Positions 50,515 through 59,845 of a stretch of DNA of 64,000 bases are shown in pieces (positions within the stretch are counted from its first letter, which is position 1; every line of letters begins with the position of its first letter). This stretch comes from Pseudogracilibacillus auburnensis (GTDB lineage: Bacteria > Bacillota > Bacilli > Bacillales > Amphibacillaceae). The stretch lies in contig NZ_QJJQ01000005.1 of assembly GCF_003201975.1 (NCBI RefSeq), positions 1-64,000 of the forward strand, read 5' to 3'. Both the position numbers and the translations under genes were made by a program. The notes beneath the pieces were generated by a model. The model saw only the letters and a program-made list of their open reading frames with translations, ran no database searches and was not told where the DNA came from.

Positions 50515-52623
50515 CTATGCTGTTTTTACTGCCTCTTCTGCAAAAACGGATAGAGCTAAAATTTCTGCTACATCCATTGTTCCAATTTCTTGATCCACGT
50601 CTTTCGCTTTCGTTCCATCACTAAGCATTGTTAAACAAAACGGACAGGCGCTACTAATCATCGTCGGTTTCACTTCTAAGGCTTGCTCTGTTCGTGCAAC
50701 ATTAATTCGATTCCCTGTCGTCTCTTCTGTCCACATTAATCCCCCACCTGCTCCACAACACATTCCATTATCCCGAGTTCGTACCATTTCTACTAATTCG
50801 AGCCCTGGAATTGCTCTTAAAATTTCACGTGGTGGATCGTATACACCATTATATCTTCCCAAATAACAAGAATCATGGTATGTCAATCGATGTTCGATTC
50901 GACCTGTCGGTTTGAGTTTTCCATCCATTACTAAATCGTATAACATTTGTGTATGGTGAATGACTTCTGCTTTAAATCCAAGATCAGGGTATTCATTTTT
51001 AAAAATATTATATGCATGAGGATCAATCGTTACAATTTTTGTCACGCCATTTTTCTCAAATTCTTTTATATTTTTCTCCGCAATTTCTTGGAATAAAAAT
51101 TCATTGCCAATTCGGCGTGCGGTATCGCCAGAATTTGCTTCTTTATTGCCTAAAATTGCAAAACTAATTCCCGCTTTATTCATTAACTTTGCAAAAGCGA
51201 TGGCGATTTTTTGGCTGCGACTATCGTAAGCCCCCATTGAGCTTACCCAATATAAATATTCGAATTCTTGCTTTTCTTTTTTAAGTTCTCTTACTGTTGG
51301 AATATATGCTTCTTCATCTAATTCTCGCCATTTAATACGGTCTTTTTTCGAAAGACCCCAAGGGTTTCCTTGTCGTTCGATATTCATCACTGCTCGTTGT
51401 GCTTCTGGATCCATCTTTCCTTCTGTCATGACCAAATAACGACGCATATCGATAATTTGCCCGACATGTTCATTCATTACTGGACAAGCATCCTCACAAT
51501 TTCGACATGTAGTACAACCTGCAAGTTCCTCTTCTGTAATCACATCACCAATCATACTTATTTGCTCCATCGTAGCTGCTGCCTCTTCACGCCCCATATG
51601 CGCAAATTTATTCGGTCCTTTCTTTGCAAATGCGTATGTTGGAACCCAAGGCGACTTACCAGTAATTGCAGCCCCTTTATCATTTAAATGATCACGTAAT
51701 TTGATCATAATGTCCATCGGTGATAACATTTTTCCAGTCGTCGCAGCAGGACAAACACTTGTACAACGGCCACATTCTACACAAGCATAGAAATCTAACA
51801 TTTGTTGTCGGTCAAAATCCTCCACTTTCCCGACTCCAAACGAAATTTCTTCTTCATCTGCCTCTTCATCAAAATCAAAATTTAACGTTTTTAATTTACC
51901 TGGAACACGCTTACTTAAAAATACATTTACTGGTGCAGCAATTAAATGTGCATGTTTAGATTGTGGAATATAGACTAAAAACGCTAAAATGGTAACCGTA
52001 TGAATCCACCAAGAAATGAAAAACAATACCATTGCAGCTGATGGTGAAAGCCAACCAAATAAGATAGCGATGGAGCTTGCAACGGGTTCAGTCCACGTGG
52101 CAGCCGTACCTTCCCAAATTTGGAGCATACCATTTCCGAATAAAACAGATAACATTAATGTTCCAATAAAAATTAAAACGAGTCCAGCGTAAAAACCTCT
52201 TTTTAGTCGAACCAATTTTTCAATATAGCGACGATAAAACGCCCAAACGACCGCTACTAAAATAATGAATGTCACAATTTCTTGAAAAAATGTAAACCCC
52301 GGGTAAAACATTCCAAAAGGTAAATGGTTTCCAGGTGCCAGTCCTTTAATAAACATATCAATAGCGCCGAACTGCACTAATATGAATCCATAAAACATCA
52401 TGACATGAATAATTCCAGACTTTTTATCTTTCATTAACTTTGATTGCCCAAAGACGATGACACCAATATCTCGCATTCGCTCTTTTAAAGCAAGATCAAA
52501 ATCTGTCTCTTTACCTAATTTCATATACGCGATACGTGTCATAACTGCTTTAAAAAATAAAAATAGACCATACGCAGTAACAGCAATAAATGCAATAAGG
52601 TTAATAAGTAGAAAAGTATCCAC
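50515..52623 (-). CDS. fadF: Membrane-bound Fe-S oxidoreductase, FadF type
   Basis: Probable electron acceptor that links acyl-CoA dehydrogenation (through ETF) to the quinone pool. The N-terminal third has about six hydrophobic segments, as in cytochrome b-like NarI domains. Two 4Fe-4S motifs follow: CVECGRCTSVCP near residue 280 and CTTCRNCEDACP near residue 380. Two CCG domains of heterodisulfide-reductase type come last (YHDSCYLGRYNG, MCCGAGGGLMW, CPFCLTML). Length is 702. In B. subtilis fadF lies upstream of acdA and rpoE and is repressed by FadR; that arrangement is kept here with extra genes between. GTG start after AAGGAGG. Confidence 0.93.
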   Translation of the reverse strand: MDTFLLINLIAFIAVTAYGLFLFFKAVMTRIAYMKLGKETDFDLALKERMRDIGVIVFGQSKLMKDKKSGIIHVMMFYGFILVQFGAIDMFIKGLAPGNHLPFGMFYPGFTFFQEIVTFIILVAVVWAFYRRYIEKLVRLKRGFYAGLVLIFIGTLMLSVLFGNGMLQIWEGTAATWTEPVASSIAILFGWLSPSAAMVLFFISWWIHTVTILAFLVYIPQSKHAHLIAAPVNVFLSKRVPGKLKTLNFDFDEEADEEEISFGVGKVEDFDRQQMLDFYACVECGRCTSVCPAATTGKMLSPMDIMIKLRDHLNDKGAAITGKSPWVPTYAFAKKGPNKFAHMGREEAAATMEQISMIGDVITEEELAGCTTCRNCEDACPVMNEHVGQIIDMRRYLVMTEGKMDPEAQRAVMNIERQGNPWGLSKKDRIKWRELDEEAYIPTVRELKKEKQEFEYLYWVSSMGAYDSRSQKIAIAFAKLMNKAGISFAILGNKEANSGDTARRIGNEFLFQEIAEKNIKEFEKNGVTKIVTIDPHAYNIFKNEYPDLGFKAEVIHHTQMLYDLVMDGKLKPTGRIEHRLTYHDSCYLGRYNGVYDPPREILRAIPGLELVEMVRTRDNGMCCGAGGGLMWTEETTGNRINVARTEQALEVKPTMISSACPFCLTMLSDGTKAKDVDQEIGTMDVAEILALSVFAEEAVKTA

Positions 52624-52734
52624 CTGCTCTCCTCCTTAAATATTGATAGACTGATAACGTTTTCACATTTTCTTTATCTAATAATGACAGTCTCCAAAGA
52701 TTCATAATAAGTTACTTTAGTCTATCTTAAAACA

Positions 52735-52748
52735 TGAATGATCATTCA
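52735..52748. promoter_or_regulatory. FadR-like operator upstream of fadF
   Basis: TGAATGATCATTCA is a perfect 14-bp palindrome about 110 bp before the fadF start. B. subtilis FadR binds TGAATGAnTAnTCATTCA-type sites at fad genes including fadF, and this has the same half-sites with a shorter centre. Confidence 0.7.
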
Positions 52749-52782
52749 GTCAACTTAATTGGTTACACTTTTGTTAAAAGAA

Positions 52783-52815
52783 GTCGCTTTACAATTTAAA
52801 TCATTGGAAAGCGAC
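52783..52815 (-). terminator. Terminator of argS
   Basis: GTCGCTTT (52783-52790) and AAAGCGAC (52808-52815) form an 8-bp stem followed by TTCTTTT on the minus strand. Confidence 0.72.
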
Positions 52816-52834
52816 CGTCCTATTTTCAGTCTTT

Positions 52835-54505
52835 TTACATTTTTTCTGGAGCGTTAACCCCTATTATGTTAAGAGCATTTGCAATCGTAATTTGAACAGC
52901 CTTCATTAAAGCAATTCGTGCTTTTGTTAAAGATAGATCATCTTCATTAATCACTTTTTCAGCGTTATAAAAGCTATGAAGTAAAGAAGCAAGTTCATGA
53001 ACATATTGTGTCACACGATATGGTGCTTCTCTTTCTGCAGCATCAGCAATAACTTTAGGAAATATTGCTAACTGTTTAAATAAGTCCACTTCTTTTTCCG
53101 TCGTCAGTAACGTTACATCAAAATCATTATCGATCTTTATTCCTTTTGTCGCAGCCTGTTCTAACATCGTACAAATCCGAGCATGTGCATATTGAACATA
53201 GAATACTGGATTTTCATTTGATTCTGAACGGGCTAAATCCAGATCAAAATCAAGTTTAGAGTCATTAGAGCGCATCGTAAAGAAATAACGGACTGCATCT
53301 ACTCCAACGTCTTCCATCAAATCTCTTAGAGCGACTGCCTTACCAGTTCGTTTACTCATACGAACAATTTCTCCGTCTTCAAGAACGTTTACCATCTGGA
53401 TGATACTCACACTAAATTTCTCAGCCGGGTAACCTAGTGCTTGAATTGCCGCTCCCATTCTAGCTACATACCCGTGATGATCTGCTCCCCAAACATTAAT
53501 AATTTTATCAAAGCCACGATCTAATTTATCTTTATGATAAGCAATATCTGGTGTTAAGTACGTATAACTGCCATCTTTTTTAATGAGCACACGGTCTTTA
53601 TCATCGCCAAACGCGGTTGATTTAAACCATGTCGCCCCATCTTTTTCATATATATACCCTTTTTCTTGTAAAGTGTGTAATGCCTCTGTAATTTTATTAT
53701 TTTCATATAACGACATCTCGGAAAACCAATGATCAAACCGAACACCAAATTCATCTAAATCATGTTTAATTTTATTTAATTCATATGTTAATCCGTATTC
53801 CCGAAAAAAGGCAAGACGGGTTTTGCGCTCCTTTTCGTTCCAAGATTCGCCATATTCTTCTGCGAGTTCCTTGCCAATTTCAACAATATCTTGTCCGTAA
53901 TACCCATCTTCCGGCATTGCCGCTTCTTTTCCAAGTGCTTCTAAATAACGTGTTTCAATCGAAACGGCTAGTTGATCAATTTGATTCCCTGCATCATTAA
54001 TATAATACTCTCTTTCTACTTCATACCCAGCTGTCTCAAAAATATTGCATAACGTATCCCCAAAAGCTGCTCCACGTGCATGCCCTAAATGGAGATCTCC
54101 TGTCGGATTAACAGATACGAACTCTACTTGAACACGTTTGTTATTGCCGATGGAGGAGTTTCCGTAGTTTTCTTTTTGCTCTAAAATAGTTGTAATAATA
54201 CTACTCAAAAAATCTTGTTTCATAAAAAAGTTAATGAAACCAGGTCCTGCAATATCAACTTTATTTATATTCGCCTTTTCTTTGTTAAGATACTCTACTA
54301 ATTGTTCAGCGATTTGTCGTGGAGGCTTCTTTGCAATTCTTGCTAATTGCATGGCGATATTCGTCGCAAAGTCACCATGCTGTTTCTCTTTCGGCTTTTC
54401 TAATACAATAGCCGGAATTTCCTCTTTAGTTGCTAAATTAGCATTAGTAATTGCATTTGCTATTTCCTCTTGTAATGTTTTTTCAATTTCAACTAACACA
54501 TTCAT
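52835..54505 (-). CDS. argS: Arginyl-tRNA synthetase
   Basis: Class I aminoacyl-tRNA synthetase. The HIGH motif reads HLGHA in [17 protein letters not shown] near residue 135, and the KMSKS equivalent is [14 protein letters not shown] near residue 370. The N-terminal Arg-tRNA-synt_N domain (residues about 5-90) and the C-terminal DALR anticodon-binding domain (from about residue 440) are both present. Length is 556. It overlaps ywiB by 4 bp (ATGA) as in B. subtilis. Confidence 0.98.
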   Translation of the reverse strand: MNVLVEIEKTLQEEIANAITNANLATKEEIPAIVLEKPKEKQHGDFATNIAMQLARIAKKPPRQIAEQLVEYLNKEKANINKVDIAGPGFINFFMKQDFLSSIITTILEQKENYGNSSIGNNKRVQVEFVSVNPTGDLHLGHARGAAFGDTLCNIFETAGYEVEREYYINDAGNQIDQLAVSIETRYLEALGKEAAMPEDGYYGQDIVEIGKELAEEYGESWNEKERKTRLAFFREYGLTYELNKIKHDLDEFGVRFDHWFSEMSLYENNKITEALHTLQEKGYIYEKDGATWFKSTAFGDDKDRVLIKKDGSYTYLTPDIAYHKDKLDRGFDKIINVWGADHHGYVARMGAAIQALGYPAEKFSVSIIQMVNVLEDGEIVRMSKRTGKAVALRDLMEDVGVDAVRYFFTMRSNDSKLDFDLDLARSESNENPVFYVQYAHARICTMLEQAATKGIKIDNDFDVTLLTTEKEVDLFKQLAIFPKVIADAAEREAPYRVTQYVHELASLLHSFYNAEKVINEDDLSLTKARIALMKAVQITIANALNIIGVNAPEKM

Positions 54506-54936
54506 TCTTTTTCTCCTCCATAAATGAGTGTTAAATGGTGATAACGTTTCTCTTGCCCATTTAATTTGGTTTCATATTCAATGACAACTTTTCCTTCACG
54601 ATCTTCTTGTAATATTTGATGTTGAATCGATAACGTGTCGACTTCTAAGTGGAATGCACCATAAGGATGTCTATAATAACATTCCGTCACTTTTCCTTCA
54701 ATAAACTGCTGATTCATCGTTATATGTCCTGATCGCTTCATATTCACTTTATTAGGTTGAATAGTAATTAAATTATTCACTTCGCCAAAATCAGTTTTAT
54801 CTATAAACGTAACTACTTCGATATGATCCTTTTTCATATATTTGCCTATTTGTTTAATGATGGATAGTTCCTTGTCTCCTTGATCATCAATAACAGTCCG
54901 TAATTCTACTTGAATGTTTTTCTTCACGAGCTTCAT
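54502..54936 (-). CDS. ywiB: DUF1934 protein, YwiB type
   Basis: Small beta-rich protein of the DUF1934 family with no established function. Family strings: [29 protein letters not shown] in the middle, and [17 protein letters not shown] near residue 95, which end in a beta-barrel-like C-terminus ([21 protein letters not shown]). It is translationally coupled to argS, a linkage common in Bacillaceae. It is read toward argS and diverges from pbpG. Confidence 0.92.
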   Translation of the reverse strand: MKLVKKNIQVELRTVIDDQGDKELSIIKQIGKYMKKDHIEVVTFIDKTDFGEVNNLITIQPNKVNMKRSGHITMNQQFIEGKVTECYYRHPYGAFHLEVDTLSIQHQILQEDREGKVVIEYETKLNGQEKRYHHLTLIYGGEKE

Positions 54937-55099
54937 TTATTTCCCTCAATTATAAATATCATATCCATATTATAACGATATTTATGAGGTTTTACCATTA
55001 CGAAAGAGTATGTACCGATTCTCTTTTTCGACTTTTAGTTTATTTTCATCAAAAATTTACCATAATGGACAATAGTATCTTACAAAAATGAGGACTAAT

Positions 55100-57118
55100 A
55101 TGATGAGAAAAGTATTGTTTTTAATAAAACTGTTCATAAGTTCAATAATATTTGGTCTTTTTTGTCTTGGAATTGTTCTATTAACAAGTTATTTACTAGG
55201 ACCACCCGATATTTCTACTGATTTTATGACCGTCTTATATGATGGAAACGGCGAAAAAATTGAAAATGAAAATAATGAAAATAAATATGTCGAACTTGAT
55301 CAAATATCACCATATTTAATTGATGCGACCATTCTTGCTGAAGATAAGCATTTTTATGAACACCACGGGTTTGACTTCCGCGGAATACTACGGGCTGTAA
55401 TTAAAAACATCCAATCTTCACGGTTAAAAGAAGGGGCAAGTACCATTACACAGCAATATGCACGAAACTTGTATTTAACACACGAAAAAACGTGGATTCG
55501 TAAACTAAAAGAAGCCTTTTACACGATTCGACTAGAAATGTTTTATTCAAAAGATGAAATATTAACAGGGTATTTAAACTCGATTTACTACGGTCACGGT
55601 GCTTACGGTATTGAATCAGCTAGTCATGTCTATTTCGACAAGTCTGTGTCTGATTTAACAATTGCGGAAGCTGCCATGCTTGCAGGCATTCCGAAAGGAC
55701 CAACATATTATTCGCCATTCAATAACGAAGAAAATGCATTCAATCGGCAACAATTTATTTTAACATTGTTAGTAGACGAACAAATAATTACAGAGGCTGA
55801 CTATTATACTGCCAAACAAGAAAAACTTGAATTTTCTGAACCACATATTGTTGCCAATACTTTTGCAGCTTATTTCGAGGATGTTGTTTTAAAAGAAGCA
55901 CAACAAATTTTACATGGAGAAGAGGAGTCCATCCTTACAGGTGGGTATAAAATATACACAACATTAGATAGTGATTTACAAAGAGAAACCGAAAATAGTA
56001 TTAAGAAACAAGTAGATGATTCAAGCAATATTGAAATTGGCGTCATTAGCATGGAACCAGAGAGCGGCGCAATTCTTAGTTTAGTAGGTGGACGTGAATA
56101 TAAAACGAGTACATTTAATCGGGCAATCGATGCCAAAAGAATGGTCGGCTCTTCTTTTAAACCTTTTTTATATTATGCCGCTTTAGAAAACGGATACACT
56201 CCTACAACGATGTTATTAAGTGAACCGACTTCGTTTGTTCTTGAAGATGAACATGTTTATAATCCAAGTAATTATAATGGGTACTATGCGTATAAGCCTA
56301 TTTCTTTAGCACAGGCGATTGCCTTATCTGACAATATATATGCGGTAAAAACTAATTTATTTCTCCATCCAAAGGAAGTAATTGCAACAACAAGGAAGTT
56401 CGGGATCACGAGTGATTTGCCGAATGTTCCTTCTTTAGCACTAGGGAGTGCCTCTATTTCATTAGTTGAAATGGTCAATGCATACGGAGTGTTAGCAAAC
56501 GGTGGCAATGAAGTAGAACATTATACCATTGAAAAAATGATCAATCAACAAGGTAAAGTCATCTATGAAAGGAATGAAACAGAAGAAAAACAAGTTTTAG
56601 ATCCGAATAAAACATTTATACTTACTCATTTAATGACTGGAATGTTTGATAGAAGATTAAATGGATATATGGAGGTAACAGGTTCATCCATCATCGATAA
56701 ACTTAGCCACTCCTATGCAGGAAAATCTGGTACAACAGATACAGATAATTGGATGATTGGCTTTAGCCCCTCCATTGTTACAGGGGTTTGGACTGGATAT
56801 GACAACAATGAACCAATCCAGAAGATGGATGAAAAAGCAATTGCTAAAAATGTATGGGCTGATGCGATCGAAGCCGCGCATGACCCTAATGATGACACGA
56901 TAAAGTTTCATGTTCCTAAAGGAGTTGTAAAAAAAACAATTGATCCGGAGACAGGTTTACTAGCGACGACAGATTGCGATATTAGTGTAGCAATGTACTT
57001 TGAAAAAGGAACAGAGCCAACACAATATTGTACTGATCATTTACCAGAGAACGAGGATGGGACATCGGAAGAGGAAAGCGACGACTTTTTAAAAAAATTA
57101 TTTGAGTTGTTTAGATGA
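55100..57118 (+). CDS. pbpG: Class A penicillin-binding protein, PbpG type
   Basis: Bifunctional peptidoglycan synthase anchored by one N-terminal membrane helix (residues about 5-35). Glycosyltransferase domain: catalytic Glu in AEDKHFYEHHGFD near residue 88, then GASTITQQYARNLYL. Transpeptidase domain: SSFK near residue 350, SDN near residue 415, KSGTTD near residue 540. It ends with an acidic tail without extra domains. In B. subtilis the equivalent PBP is made in the forespore and assists spore cortex/germ-wall formation. ATG at 55100 is chosen (GAGGA five bases upstream); ATGs at 55088 and 55103 are alternatives. Confidence 0.93.
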   Translation: MMRKVLFLIKLFISSIIFGLFCLGIVLLTSYLLGPPDISTDFMTVLYDGNGEKIENENNENKYVELDQISPYLIDATILAEDKHFYEHHGFDFRGILRAVIKNIQSSRLKEGASTITQQYARNLYLTHEKTWIRKLKEAFYTIRLEMFYSKDEILTGYLNSIYYGHGAYGIESASHVYFDKSVSDLTIAEAAMLAGIPKGPTYYSPFNNEENAFNRQQFILTLLVDEQIITEADYYTAKQEKLEFSEPHIVANTFAAYFEDVVLKEAQQILHGEEESILTGGYKIYTTLDSDLQRETENSIKKQVDDSSNIEIGVISMEPESGAILSLVGGREYKTSTFNRAIDAKRMVGSSFKPFLYYAALENGYTPTTMLLSEPTSFVLEDEHVYNPSNYNGYYAYKPISLAQAIALSDNIYAVKTNLFLHPKEVIATTRKFGITSDLPNVPSLALGSASISLVEMVNAYGVLANGGNEVEHYTIEKMINQQGKVIYERNETEEKQVLDPNKTFILTHLMTGMFDRRLNGYMEVTGSSIIDKLSHSYAGKSGTTDTDNWMIGFSPSIVTGVWTGYDNNEPIQKMDEKAIAKNVWADAIEAAHDPNDDTIKFHVPKGVVKKTIDPETGLLATTDCDISVAMYFEKGTEPTQYCTDHLPENEDGTSEEESDDFLKKLFELFR

Positions 57119-57170
57119 AACAAAGGAGAATTTCACTTATAGGGAGTGAAGGCAAAATCTCCTTCGTTTA
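57118..57170 (+). terminator. Hairpin after pbpG
   Basis: AAACAAAGGAGA (57118-57129) pairs with TCTCCTTCGTTT near 57159-57170, and TTCACT/AGTGAA pairs inside. The T-tract is weak, so this is a likely but not certain terminator. Confidence 0.6.
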
Positions 57171-57362
57171 ATTAAGATATAATTAATTTCTTAACTTTCG
57201 CACCAATAAAATGAGATCAAACAGTCCGCTTGATCAAGCTGGAATGCTTCCAATTATATCCTTGATAACCTTGGTATCATAAACTGTTTTCAAAGGATGA
57301 GGGATGCGAATACTTCTCCTACTAAATAGACCTGTTGCTTGTTACACATAATCCATAAACTG

Positions 57363-57800
57363 TGCATTTTTGTTTTGGACTCTACATTTTTGGCTGGAAT
57401 GTGCATTCCTGTTTTGAACTCTGCATTTTTTCGCTGGAACTATGCATTCCTATTTTGAACCCTGCATTTTTTCGCTGGAGCTGTGCATTCCTATTTTGAA
57501 CCCCGCATTTTTTCGCTGGAAATGTGCATTCCTATTTTGAACCCTGCATTTTTTCGCTGGAGCTGTGCATTCCTATTTTGAACCCTGCATTTTTTGCTGG
57601 AACTATGCATTCCTATTTTGAACCCTGCATTTTTTGCTGGAGCTGTGCATTCCTATTTTGAACCCCGCATTTTTTGCTGGAACTGTGCATTCCTATTTTG
57701 AACCCTGCATTTTTTGCTGGAAATGCGCATTATTGTACTGAACTCTACATTTTTCGTTGGAAATGTGCATTATTGTACTGAACTCTGCATTTTGCTTCTG
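57363..57800. repeat. Tandem array, about ten 39-41-bp units
   Basis: The unit reads GCATTCCTATTTTGAACC then CTGCATTTTTTCGCTGGAACT. Central units are nearly identical and differ mainly at AACTAT/AGCTGT/AAATGT and CCCTG/CCCCG; the outer units are more diverged (GCATTATTGTACTGAACTC). Each unit has two half-repeats that start TGCATT, so TGCATT recurs about every 20 bp. No spacers occur, so it is not CRISPR. Confidence 0.93.
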
Positions 57801-57802
57801 AC

Positions 57803-58050
57803 TTTCCTTAGCGAAGGGTGAAAGCGAGGACGGAGACCCCGAAACGAGTGAGGCGGGTTAAGGTCGCAACGTCCTTTCGCAACACCCGAACTAGCACGTT
57901 CTAGGACTGCGATTACTCGTCGCAATAAACATTGTGCGTTAGAGGCTTAGCAGCCGCCCACGGAAAAAAAGACACTGTGAAAGTGACCAAAGGGAGCTTG
58001 AAAAGATGTCGCGCTATTGACTGTAGTGAAAGCGTAGTGCATTTCCGTAG
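57803..58050. repeat. Hairpin-family body inside composite copy 3
   Basis: Blocks present: GGACGGAGACCCCGAAACG, GACTGCGATTACTCGTCGCA with CAATAAACATTGTGCGTTAG, GAGGCTTAGCAGCCGCCCAC, and GTAGTGCATTTCCGTAGCGG. The last 100 bp match 29265-29385 in reverse. The left arm is missing. Confidence 0.65.
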
Positions 58051-58247
58051 CGGTTGGCTAAAATGTTAATGCGCAGTTTATTTCAATTGTGTGTTAATAG
58101 CGACAAACGTAAGAAAAGAGCTAGTGGAGTCTAGATGTATACAAACTGCTTAGATCCGAAGTCAACTTGAGCACTGTATCTTCATCCCACTTAATTCTAT
58201 GATGGCTTTTTATCAATGTCACTCTGCGAAAGTTGAGTTAATCATTA

Positions 58248-59723
58248 TTATACAGTCGGTATGTTTGATTGATTAGCTGTTGTAGCAAGATATTGGCTAA
58301 GTAACTGGCACAAAAGTATTATTCCTTCTTCTAGTAATTGATCTTCTACTGAGGAAAAACATATACGCATATGATTCGTTTCAGGTTCTCCTGGGTAACA
58401 AGCTGAACTAGGTAAAAAAGATAGCCCTAATTTATTTGCTTCGATAAAGATTTCATCTGTATGATAAAAAGGAGGAAGCGTTAGCCAAATATTGAGTCCT
58501 CCTTGACAAGTATTCCAATGAACCCCGTCTGGAGCATATTGATTAAGCAATGAAACTACATGGTCCCTTCTAATCTTCAAAGTAATTCTAAGCTTCTGCA
58601 AATGACTTTTCATTTTGTTTGATTTAATAAAAGATAAGATAGCTTTTTGAGTTACTAAAGGACTTCCCAGATCAGCCATCGTTTTAGCTGAAAGTAATCG
58701 ATTATAGATCGTGCCAGACGCAGCCACTACACCGATACGGCATCCAGGTGATAAAGTTTTACTAAAACCTTTTAAATAGATTACATGCCCTTCCTCGTCC
58801 ATACTTTTAAGGGGCAGTGGAGGTTTGCTGTCAAAATATAGCTCACTCAATGAATCATCCTCAACAATGATAGCGCCGTGCATCTGGGCATACGTAAGTA
58901 ACTTAGATCTTCTTTTATTGCTAAGTACAGTTCCTGTTGGATTTTGAAAAGAAGGAATTGTATAAATCAATTTTGGTTTTTTGTCTATTTTAGAAAGAAG
59001 TTCTACTTTCATTCCTTCTTCATCAACAGGAATCGGTATAATTGTTGCACCCCGTCCACGAAATACATCAATTGCTACTGCATAGGTAGGTCCTTCCGTA
59101 ATTACGATATCTCCTGGGCCGATAAAACTGCGAGCAACTAGATCAATTCCTTGTTGAACACCATTTGTAATCAAAACTTCTGATGGAGCGAGTTTCAATT
59201 TAAATTGCTTTAAATAATTGGTTAGCTCTTTTCGAAATTGAAAATCTCCTTTAATATCTCCGTAAGTTGATAAAATCTGTGGATCGTCGGAAAGAACCTT
59301 TTTTATTTCTTGTTCAAGATGACGATTCGGAAGTAGTCCGGGATAAACTGTTGATTGAGAAAGTTGAATTCTTTCGTGTCTATTATTGAATCGAATAGAC
59401 TGTGCCCTTGGTAAATAGTCTGAAATTGTTAATTGCCAGTTAAATGATGGTGACTGTTCTTCTAATCCTGAAAGTGCTTTATTTGTCTTTTTTTGGACAA
59501 ACGTTCCCTTTCCCTGGATCCTTGTAATTAATCCTTCTTTTTCTAACGTTTCATATGCTTTATTGGCAGTCATCATACTAACGTTACATTTTTTAGCCAA
59601 ATTTCTAATGGAAGGTAAGGGACTATTTTCCTTAAGAAGATTGGAGCGAATACGATCAGCAATATGATCATGAATTTGTTGACTAAGGGAAATATCAGAT
59701 TTTCTATTTAATACAATTTTCAT
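58248..59723 (-). CDS. MocR/PdxR-type GntR-aminotransferase regulator
   Basis: Transcription factor with an N-terminal GntR winged helix (residues about 12-75: LPSIRNLAKKCNVSMMTANKAYETLEKEG, then RIQGKGTFV) and a class I aminotransferase-like domain from about residue 100. The PLP lysine is kept in YLKGFSKTLSPGCRIG near residue 315, so it should bind PLP. Start placed at the ATG at 59723 behind GGGGGTGG; the open frame continues 95 codons upstream into azlC, without family similarity. It is divergent from azlCD, the likely target, and inverted repeats lie between them. The effector is probably an amino-acid-PLP adduct, by analogy. Confidence 0.92.
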   Translation of the reverse strand: MKIVLNRKSDISLSQQIHDHIADRIRSNLLKENSPLPSIRNLAKKCNVSMMTANKAYETLEKEGLITRIQGKGTFVQKKTNKALSGLEEQSPSFNWQLTISDYLPRAQSIRFNNRHERIQLSQSTVYPGLLPNRHLEQEIKKVLSDDPQILSTYGDIKGDFQFRKELTNYLKQFKLKLAPSEVLITNGVQQGIDLVARSFIGPGDIVITEGPTYAVAIDVFRGRGATIIPIPVDEEGMKVELLSKIDKKPKLIYTIPSFQNPTGTVLSNKRRSKLLTYAQMHGAIIVEDDSLSELYFDSKPPLPLKSMDEEGHVIYLKGFSKTLSPGCRIGVVAASGTIYNRLLSAKTMADLGSPLVTQKAILSFIKSNKMKSHLQKLRITLKIRRDHVVSLLNQYAPDGVHWNTCQGGLNIWLTLPPFYHTDEIFIEANKLGLSFLPSSACYPGEPETNHMRICFSSVEDQLLEEGIILLCQLLSQYLATTANQSNIPTV

Positions 59724-59738
59724 TATTCCACCCCCAAG

Positions 59739-59826
59739 TGTTATGCATACACCTTGACTGTTATAGCTATTATTATTGTAAAATATGATAAAACAATTAT
59801 AACACATAACAGTAATGGAGTTATAG
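59739..59826. promoter_or_regulatory. Regulator sites and azlCD promoter
   Basis: ACTGTTAT (59757-59764) and ATAACAGT (59806-59813) are a perfect 8-bp inverted repeat 41 bp apart. TGTTATG (59739) and GTTATAG (59820) are partial further copies. A plus-strand promoter TTGACT (59754-59759) with TGTAAA 17 bp later overlaps the first site. MocR proteins usually bind such spaced repeats. Confidence 0.6.
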
Positions 59827-59845
59827 AGGGAATGGAGAGTAGAAA

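Larger units (their letters stand above)
57181..58243. repeat. Composite TIR-bounded element, copy 3 (inverted)
   Basis: AACTTTCGCA (57193-57202) and TGCGAAAGTT (58225-58234) are perfect inverted ends, extended by ATTAA on both sides. The left 170 bp match, in reverse, the right ends of copies 1 and 2. The right 180 bp match, in reverse, their left ends. Interior: a tandem array (57363-57800) and a hairpin-element body (57803-58050). No gene is present. Confidence 0.82.

Noticed and set aside
55015-55099. Forespore (sigmaF/sigmaG) promoter for pbpG
   Set aside because: The short upstream region has AT-rich strings that could be fitted, but no convincing -35/-10 pair.
54502-55099. Agmatinase and spermidine synthase genes expected between ywiB and pbpG
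   Set aside because: In B. subtilis speEB lie near here, but this gap is too short to hold them and contains no remnant; I am not certain enough of the ancestral order to make it a finding.
57363-57800. Tandem repeats considered as a CRISPR array
   Set aside because: Units are contiguous, with no unique spacers, and no cas genes are in the window.
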